From Rickettsiales bacterium (GTDB lineage: Bacteria; Pseudomonadota; Alphaproteobacteria; Rickettsiales; UBA1997): a DNA stretch of 5,893 bases. The stretch's first letter is position 1. Every line of letters begins with the position of its first letter. The stretch lies in contig JAITAR010000020.1 in NCBI GenBank assembly GCA_031284025.1, forward strand, positions 1-5,893, read 5' to 3'. The notes under the pieces are model-generated. The model was given only the letters and a program-made list of their open reading frames with translations, had not been told where the DNA came from and did no database searches. A program made the translations under genes and the position numbers. Shown here in pieces: positions 1 through 4,332 of the stretch.

Positions 1-211
1 TGATCAGGTTGCCACGATTGATTGCTATTTCATTGGTGAAGGGTATGTCTTGTTTTACATTTATATAATTTTTGCCATTATTGCCAATGGCCCCTTGCAA
101 ACCACTAAAACTATTCACATCTTCAGCTTTGGCCCTGCCCACCGCTACGATATTAAAAATAATAGCTATCGCCAGACTAGAGCGAAAAACGAAATTTGTC
201 AGTTTAGCCAC
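1..211 (-). CDS. Pmp-like exported surface protein, N-terminal fragment (cut by left edge)
   Basis: This is the first 70 codons of a gene that continues beyond the left edge. It starts at GTG (211-209), preceded by AGGAGAAGGA with 5 bases between AAGGA and GTG. The N-terminus MAKLTNFVFRSSLAIAIIF is a basic segment followed by a hydrophobic stretch. The sequence RAKA|ED gives a plausible signal peptidase I site after residue 29, so export across the inner membrane is likely. The mature start reads VNSFSGLQGAI and then KQDIPFTNEIAI, which aligns with the start of the plus-strand gene at 4292 (VNNFDELKDAI, KNDIDFTANVPEI). The two are clearly paralogues. The rest of this protein is outside the window, so GGAI/FxxN repeats and a C-terminal beta-barrel are expected from the paralogue but not seen. 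It has its own promoter-like block at 253-279. The 68-codon plus-strand ORF over this region is its shadow. Confidence 0.85.
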   Translation of the reverse strand, partial: MAKLTNFVFRSSLAIAIIFNIVAVGRAKAEDVNSFSGLQGAIGNNGKNYINVKQDIPFTNEIAINRGNLI

Positions 212-222
212 AGTTATCCTTC
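171..222 (-). repeat. Left copy of a 52-bp inverted repeat (RBS, GTG start and signal-peptide codons)
   Basis: Read on the minus strand, this segment matches plus-strand 4281-4332 at 47 of 52 positions without gaps. The five differences are all transitions. It covers the ribosome-binding site, the GTG start and the first 13 codons of the left paralogue. Because the two genes point outward, the copies are inverted relative to each other, with about 4.06 kb carrying the 448-residue gene and lepA between them. Confidence 0.85.
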
Positions 223-321
223 TCCTAAAAAATTAAAAACTGTGGACAGAGGATAATATGCTTTTTTTGTAATTGCAAGTGGCTGCTTTGGAATGAATGA
301 GTTTATAGCATAAGAGACCAT
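214..321 (-). CDS. Possible 35-residue leader peptide upstream of the left Pmp-like gene
   Basis: The ORF starts at ATG (321-319) behind a textbook GGAGGAG with a 4-base gap, and ends in TAA (216-214), 2 bases before the GTG of the left paralogue. Its stop lies between that gene's ribosome-binding site and start, an arrangement that could couple translation. The peptide begins MVSYAINSFIPKQ and ends FNFLGEG. It has no recognisable domain, and no signal peptide or clear membrane segment. Against it being real, the ORF spans the conserved promoter-like block, so a transcript starting there would not carry the ORF start. The homologous region upstream of the paralogue also has an indel that breaks this frame: there only a TTG-initiated 14-codon ORF follows the matching GGAGGA. 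Treat it as a candidate. Confidence 0.25.
   Translation of the reverse strand: MVSYAINSFIPKQPLAITKKAYYPLSTVFNFLGEG
253..279 (-). promoter_or_regulatory. Candidate promoter of the left Pmp-like gene
   Basis: On the minus strand, TATTAT (258-253) resembles a -10 box. CTTGCA (279-274) stands where a -35 would be but only 15 bases away, which is short for sigma70. The main support is conservation: the intervening CAATTACAAAAAAAGCA matches the spacer of the much better promoter in front of the plus-strand paralogue, and in both genes the block sits a little over 40 bases before the GTG. The predicted 5' UTR is about 35 bases. The run here is A7 against A6 in the paralogue. Confidence 0.45.
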
Positions 322-434
322 TTTACTCCTCCATGACGAACAAATAGTATTATGTGGGATTGTAAAATCAGACGCTGAGTATATTTATAGGTAGAAAACA
401 ACATTTTTACAGTTCTCATCTTTCATAGATAGGT

Positions 435-1781
435 TTATATGCTCATAGACTGTGATCCACCTTTGCGTTCAATTTTTAATGCACTATTGTCTTCATTGGA
501 TGGTTTAATATTCTTCAGGATATCACTAAATTTACCATTTGTAGTATGCTGTTTTTCATTGACGGGAAGAAATGGCATTAGATCCGATGGAACTGATGAA
601 TTAAATGAAAGCTTATTTTCGTTCATTCCTTCTCTTGCGCTGGCTATAGCTTTTCCAACTGCATTTTCCTGTTTTTCTCTCTCTAGCTTTTCAAAATTCC
701 CTACAAATTTACCTACCTTGTCACCTATTTTTTTTCCCACACTATCCATTTTTTCCTGTACGTCTCTATTATTATGATATAACAAATATATAAAACACAT
801 CACTATGAGGGCTGGAGGAAAAGCGACAGCCGCAGCGGTAGCCCCAACCATTGCTGCTTCCTTGGCAACTTCAGCGCTGTTTCCAGCGGCAGTTTCTGGA
901 GTCTTTTGCACTCTACTAAGTTTTTCCTCTATATCTTCAATTTTTTCCTTTAAATCAAGAGAATCACCTTGATTTTTTGCTGCAGTATTAAATGCCCTTG
1001 ATATTATCTCTCTGTCTTCTGGCTTATCATACATATCTAACAGCGTTTCGTAGTTAGCTATGAATTCAATTCCCTTTTCCGAGGGAGTTCCTGCTTTTTC
1101 TGAATTTATTCTCGATCTACTTTTTTCTATATTTCCTAGATTTTTATAGATCTCATTTCCTGGATCTACGTTATCAATAGATTTTTCTCTGATCATTTCC
1201 AGAAAATCAGCTGCGCTACTAATATTCTCCGTAATAATATCCCTAGCATTGCTATTTCCAATTTTTATCTCTTCAAATTCTCTGATATTTTTCACACGTT
1301 CTACAAATTCTTTTATTTTGTCCTTCCTCTTTGATTCGCTTTCCATGGATATATTTCTTAGTTTTTTCACTAATTCAGACGCTATTGTTATTCCATTCTC
1401 ATCTGGCTCATTTAATTTTGGTTCTGAATATAGAATGTTTGTGATAAGTAGAAAATTCTCCCTATCGGATAAACTTTCACCATCTTTTCTCTTTTTTTCA
1501 TATTCTTCTATTTTTTTATTTAAAAAATCTTTTCTCGTTTTATTTACCACATCTGTGGAAACTTCCGCTGCATTTTCCGCAGATTCCTTCGCTTCAGCAT
1601 TTGCTGGCTCAAGAGAGTCTATATCGGGTTCATTGGATTCTTCGATCCTATTATTTTTGGGTGGATCTACTTCGAGTTCATTGGATTCTTTAGCCTCATT
1701 ATTCTCGACTTTTGCTGCTGAATCTTTAACTTCGGAAATATTTTCTTCTACTTCTCCGGGGTTTTTGTTAATATTTTCCAT
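435..1781 (-). CDS. Hypothetical acidic, helix-rich protein with one hydrophobic segment (448 residues)
   Basis: I do not recognise this family. Residues 1-80 are strongly acidic and low in complexity (rich in E, N, S, A) and include a 16-residue imperfect repeat (SNELEVD at 33-39, SNEPDID at 49-55). Residues 80-300 are highly charged and predicted helical, with coiled-coil-like stretches such as DLKEKIEDIEEKLSRVQK at about 276-293. A single hydrophobic segment spans about 310-335 (Ala/Val-rich, then FPPALIVMCFIYLLY) and is a likely membrane anchor or hairpin. It is followed by a glycine-spaced amphipathic stretch (VGKKIGDKVGKFVGNF) and a polar tail. There is no N-terminal signal peptide. The ATG at 1781 follows only a weak purine stretch, so the exact start is less certain. 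The gene follows lepA on the same strand after 137 bases. Long shadow ORFs on the opposite strand reflect its biased composition. A secreted or membrane-associated host-interaction protein is possible but unsupported by any motif I can see. Confidence 0.8.
   Translation of the reverse strand: MENINKNPGEVEENISEVKDSAAKVENNEAKESNELEVDPPKNNRIEESNEPDIDSLEPANAEAKESAENAAEVSTDVVNKTRKDFLNKKIEEYEKKRKDGESLSDRENFLLITNILYSEPKLNEPDENGITIASELVKKLRNISMESESKRKDKIKEFVERVKNIREFEEIKIGNSNARDIITENISSAADFLEMIREKSIDNVDPGNEIYKNLGNIEKSRSRINSEKAGTPSEKGIEFIANYETLLDMYDKPEDREIISRAFNTAAKNQGDSLDLKEKIEDIEEKLSRVQKTPETAAGNSAEVAKEAAMVGATAAAVAFPPALIVMCFIYLLYHNNRDVQEKMDSVGKKIGDKVGKFVGNFEKLEREKQENAVGKAIASAREGMNENKLSFNSSVPSDLMPFLPVNEKQHTTNGKFSDILKNIKPSNEDNSALKIERKGGSQSMSI
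1621..1690. repeat. 48-bp-period direct repeat inside the hypothetical gene
   Basis: The 22-base units at 1621-1642 and 1669-1690 match at 19 positions, with a perfect 15-base core (GTTCATTGGATTCTT). The 48-base offset keeps frame and gives the 16-residue repeat in the acidic N-terminal region of the 448-residue protein. It looks like an in-frame duplication that has drifted. Confidence 0.7.
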
Positions 1782-1918
1782 AGATCTAACTCATTCTTTG
1801 GATATATTATAATTATTATAATTAATAATTAAAAATCAACTAAATAATCTTAATTCCCCAGTGAACAGTTCCATAAACTTATATAACTATCATGTAGTTT
1901 TGTGTCTGCACATCCATG
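1782..1918 (-). other. AT-rich spacer between lepA and the hypothetical gene
   Basis: This 137-base gap is very AT-rich near the downstream gene. On the minus strand it contains two TATAAT sequences within roughly 1807-1830, ahead of the ATG at 1781, but neither has a convincing -35 box at 16-18 bases. A promoter here is plausible, so the hypothetical gene may be transcribed apart from lepA. I found no hairpin plus T-run after lepA, so read-through is also possible. Confidence 0.35.
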
Positions 1919-3748
1919 TTAATCATCAAGCTTTAGAGCTGCCAGAAAAGCACTCTGTGGAATTTCTACATTACCTATAACCTTCATTCTCTTTTTCCCC
2001 TTCTTTTGTTTTTCAAGCAATTTTCTTTTTCTAGTGACGTCTCCTCCGTAGCATTTGGCTAGGACATCTTTCATATAGGCATTTATGGTCTCTCGGGCTA
2101 TTATTCTATTGCCTATGCCGGCCTGTATAGCTATTTTAAACATGTGCCGTGGTATTAGATCTTTTAGTTTTTCGCAGAGGGCTCTTCCCCTGGTTTCAGC
2201 CCTTGATCTGTGCAGTATCATGGACAGGGCATCCACCGTCTCTCCATTTACGTAGATAGATAACTTTATTAGATCCTCTTCCCGATACTCGGTGACCTCC
2301 CAGTCGAGGCTAGCATAGCCACTGGAGTTTGATTTTAGTCTATCGTAGAAATCATAGATTATTTCATTCAGCGGCAGTTTATAGACCAACATAGCTCTTT
2401 CTCCGACAAAGAGTAGAGAATCCTGAATTCCTCTTCTATCGCTACATAATCTAAGTATATTTCCCAGATACTGTTCTGGAACCATTATTGTTGCCTTTAC
2501 CCATGGCTCACATATTTTTTTTATGTGCTGAGGTTCTGGCAAATCCGCTGGATTATGCGTTTCTAGATAATCTACCTTTTCGTCCCTGGCTAACTTCTTC
2601 GATTCCAGATCAGTGTACACTCTGTAAACAACAGATGGTGCCGTTGCTATTAAATCAAGATTAAACTCTCGTTCTAGCCGTTCTTCAATTATCTCAAGAT
2701 GTAGAAGACCAAGAAAACCACATCTAAAACCAAAGCCAAGGGCAGAAGAAGTTTCCGGCTCAAAAATAAAACTAGCATCGTTAAGATGTAGTTTTGCCAG
2801 TGACTCCTTAAACAAACTGTAGTCACTGGCGTCCGTTGGATACATGCTACAGAAAACAACCGGTAGATTCGGCCTGAAACCCGGCATCGGCCTTGTCTCG
2901 TTGTCGCTGGCTAGAACTATCGTATCTCCTATTCGGCAATCTGAAACCTGCTTTATCTGACCAGTAAAAAAACCAATTTCTCCCACGGACAGGGAATCAG
3001 ATACAACTCGTTTTGGAGTCAAAAAGCCAAGGCTTTCAATTTGATAAATTCCACCCGTTGACATCATTTTCACTTTATCACCTCTATGAAGAGTACCATC
3101 AACTATTCTCAGCAGGACTATCACCCCCAGATAGGAATCATACCAACTGTCCACCAACAAAGCCTTTGGTGGTCCATCGACATCACCTACCGGCGACGGC
3201 AGAACTCGCACCACCGTTTCCAGCAGATTTTCAACCCCTTCTCCAGTTTTAGCGCTCACTGCTATTGATCCAGTCGCATCTATGCCAATTATTTTCTCTA
3301 TCTGTTCTCTGGTTTTTTCCATATCGGCCGATGGAAGATCTATTTTATTGAGAACGGGAACTATTACGTGATTATTTTCTATGGCATGGTACGTATTAGC
3401 GAGAGTTTGTGCTTCCACTCCCTGCGTAGCGTCCACTAGCAGTAGCGAGCCTTCGCAGGCCGCTAGACATCTGCTAACCTCGTAGCCAAAGTCCACGTGA
3501 CCAGGAGTATCCATAAGATTAAGCACATAGCTGTCACCATTTTTGGATCTGTAGTTTAATCTAACCGTCTGAGCTTTTATAGTTATACCCTTTTCTTTTT
3601 CTAGCTCCATTGAATCCAAAATTCTATCAACCTTTTCTCTTGAATCCACAGCACCGCAGCATTCCATAATCCTATCGGCCAACGTTGACTTACCATGGTC
3701 TATATGGGCAATAATCACAAAATTTCTAATTCTCTTGGGTTCTGTCAT
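1919..3748 (-). CDS. lepA: Elongation factor 4 (LepA), ribosome-associated translation GTPase
   Basis: LepA/EF4 is a conserved GTPase that binds the ribosome, has been described as promoting back-translocation, and supports translation under stress and ribosome biogenesis. It is 609 residues, close to the usual ~600. The GTPase domain shows the P-loop AHIDHGKS (14-21), switch I KGIT (53-56), DTPGH (80-84, with the catalytic His at 84), NKID (134-137) and SAK (165-167). Domain II follows from about residue 190, then the EF-G-like alpha/beta domains. The LepA-specific C-terminal domain ends with CYGGDVTRKRKLLEKQKKGK and the NVEIPQSAFLAALKLDD tail. The start fits the family (M-xx-IRNFxIIAHIDHGKS), although the Shine-Dalgarno is weak. 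Motif wording is typical of alphaproteobacteria. No lepB (signal peptidase) follows, unlike the arrangement in E. coli. No frameshift or missing catalytic residue is visible. Confidence 0.98.
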   Translation of the reverse strand: MTEPKRIRNFVIIAHIDHGKSTLADRIMECCGAVDSREKVDRILDSMELEKEKGITIKAQTVRLNYRSKNGDSYVLNLMDTPGHVDFGYEVSRCLAACEGSLLLVDATQGVEAQTLANTYHAIENNHVIVPVLNKIDLPSADMEKTREQIEKIIGIDATGSIAVSAKTGEGVENLLETVVRVLPSPVGDVDGPPKALLVDSWYDSYLGVIVLLRIVDGTLHRGDKVKMMSTGGIYQIESLGFLTPKRVVSDSLSVGEIGFFTGQIKQVSDCRIGDTIVLASDNETRPMPGFRPNLPVVFCSMYPTDASDYSLFKESLAKLHLNDASFIFEPETSSALGFGFRCGFLGLLHLEIIEERLEREFNLDLIATAPSVVYRVYTDLESKKLARDEKVDYLETHNPADLPEPQHIKKICEPWVKATIMVPEQYLGNILRLCSDRRGIQDSLLFVGERAMLVYKLPLNEIIYDFYDRLKSNSSGYASLDWEVTEYREEDLIKLSIYVNGETVDALSMILHRSRAETRGRALCEKLKDLIPRHMFKIAIQAGIGNRIIARETINAYMKDVLAKCYGGDVTRKRKLLEKQKKGKKRMKVIGNVEIPQSAFLAALKLDD

Positions 3749-4029
3749 ATCGCTATAAAAATATTAGGGCATACAAAAATTAAAAAACAAAGCCAACTGC
3801 CATGAAAAACGTTTTAAGCCATTTTCCATGAAAATCCTTCAAATCCCAATAATAAAGATTGCTACTAAAATTATCAATTATTAAAATCACTAATTTTTTG
3901 AGCTGCTAATTCGCATTTCGGAACTGCCATTATCTACATGATAACCTCCTCTTCTGTCTGTTAAAAAAATTCAATTCAACAATGACGGAGGAGGATTATT
4001 TCTCCAATGCTTTCCAAAGAACTCATTCT

Positions 4030-4086
4030 CCCCAACGGTCCAAATGAACCAGGCTATTTTTGGGCCGCCTATTTGGACCGTTGAGG
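4030..4086. repeat. Large palindrome (13-bp perfect arms) upstream of the right Pmp-like gene
   Basis: CAACGGTCCAAAT (4033-4045) is the exact reverse complement of ATTTGGACCGTTG (4071-4083). One mismatch outward, two more pairs extend the arms to 15 of 16 (4030-4045 with 4071-4086). Within the 25-base loop AGGC (4051-4054) can pair with GCCT (4067-4070) and stack on the outer stem, leaving a 5-base bulge. Neither strand has a T-run after it, so it does not look like a Rho-independent terminator. It could be a cruciform, an RNA structure, an operator, or a small dispersed palindromic element. Confidence 0.85.
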
Positions 4087-4222
4087 CAATTCCAATTCTA
4101 CTCTAATTATCATTTAAACAAAAAATAATCAAAATAAAAACAAATCGTCAAAAAGTTTTTAGGGAGGATTTATTTTGTCTCATATGTGTTTGGACCTATA
4201 CATTGGCTATGATTTTTAAAAC

Positions 4223-4251
4223 TTTACAATTAGAAAAAAGCACATTATTAT
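4223..4251 (+). promoter_or_regulatory. Sigma70-type promoter of the right Pmp-like gene
   Basis: TTTACA (4223-4228) and TATTAT (4246-4251) are each one base from consensus and lie exactly 17 bases apart. Transcription would begin near 4258, giving a 5' UTR of about 34 bases. The spacer CAATTAGAAAAAAGCA is shared with the left paralogue's upstream region, which supports function. The spacer contains an A6 run where the paralogue has A7. Confidence 0.7.
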
Positions 4252-4280
4252 CCATCTAGGTTTTAAATTTAAAATTTAAA

Positions 4281-4332
4281 GAAGGATGACTGTGGTTAAA
4301 CTGGCAAATTTCATTTTTCGCTCCAGTCTGGC
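4281..4332 (+). repeat. Right copy of the 52-bp inverted repeat (RBS, GTG start and signal-peptide codons)
   Basis: This copy matches minus-strand 222-171 at 47 of 52 bases, all differences being transitions. It contains GAAGGA, a 5-base gap and GTG. The similarity falls off quickly in the second half of the signal peptide, although the proteins still align beyond it. Confidence 0.85.

Larger units (their letters stand above)
212..434 (-). other. Upstream region of the left Pmp-like gene
   Basis: This is the 223-base spacer between the left paralogue and the 448-residue gene, both on the minus strand. It holds the promoter-like block at 253-279, a GGAGGAG sequence at 332-326, and a 35-codon ORF at 321-214. 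Read on the minus strand, blocks TCGTCA, GGAGGA, GTCTC and CAATTA-AAAAAA-GCA-TATTATCC occur in the same order upstream of the plus-strand paralogue (about 4146-4252), so the two regulatory regions share ancestry. I see no hairpin followed by a T-run that would terminate the 448-residue gene. Confidence 0.6.
3749..4285. other. 537-base intergenic region between lepA and the right Pmp-like gene
   Basis: This spacer separates two divergently transcribed genes. The lepA-proximal part (3749-3900) is AT-rich; TAATAT-like sequence occurs just upstream of the lepA start, but I see no strong promoter. The middle holds two purine-rich GGAGG sequences facing apart (minus strand near 3944-3952, plus strand 3987-3995), each followed by only very short ORFs, and a large palindrome at 4030-4086. 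The distal part is A-rich and then carries GGAGGA (4162-4167) and the promoter at 4223-4251. No tRNA, rRNA, CRISPR or full-length gene is visible. The region could include remnants of decayed genes, but I could not recognise any. Confidence 0.6.

Noticed and set aside
50..256. 68-codon plus-strand ORF at the left edge
   Set aside because: It is antisense to the N-terminus of the left Pmp-like gene, whose minus-strand reading has a ribosome-binding site, a signal peptide and a paralogue in the window.
1249..1812. 187-codon plus-strand ORF (and 439-777, also plus)
   Set aside because: Serine- and phenylalanine-rich antisense frames of the Glu/Lys/Asn-rich 448-residue gene. Such composition commonly leaves long open antisense frames, and neither has a convincing ribosome-binding site.
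3013..3268. Two overlapping plus-strand ORFs inside lepA
   Set aside because: They are antisense to well-conserved LepA domain sequence and have no recognisable product.
3800..3834. Direct repeat CCATGAAAA (about 3800 and 3826)
   Set aside because: Only nine bases in AT-rich spacer, with no further structure. Probably chance.
3982..4047. 21-residue plus-strand ORF starting MTEEDYFSN
   Set aside because: It has no ribosome-binding site ahead of its ATG (the GGAGGAGG lies inside it) and no recognisable sequence.
4030..4086. Rho-independent terminator
   Set aside because: The stem is strong but neither strand has a T-run after it, and it lies far from the end of any gene.
4262..4280. AT-rich TTTAAATTTAAA-like repeats in the 5' UTR
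   Set aside because: Simple low-complexity sequence. It may keep the start region unstructured, but there is nothing specific to call.
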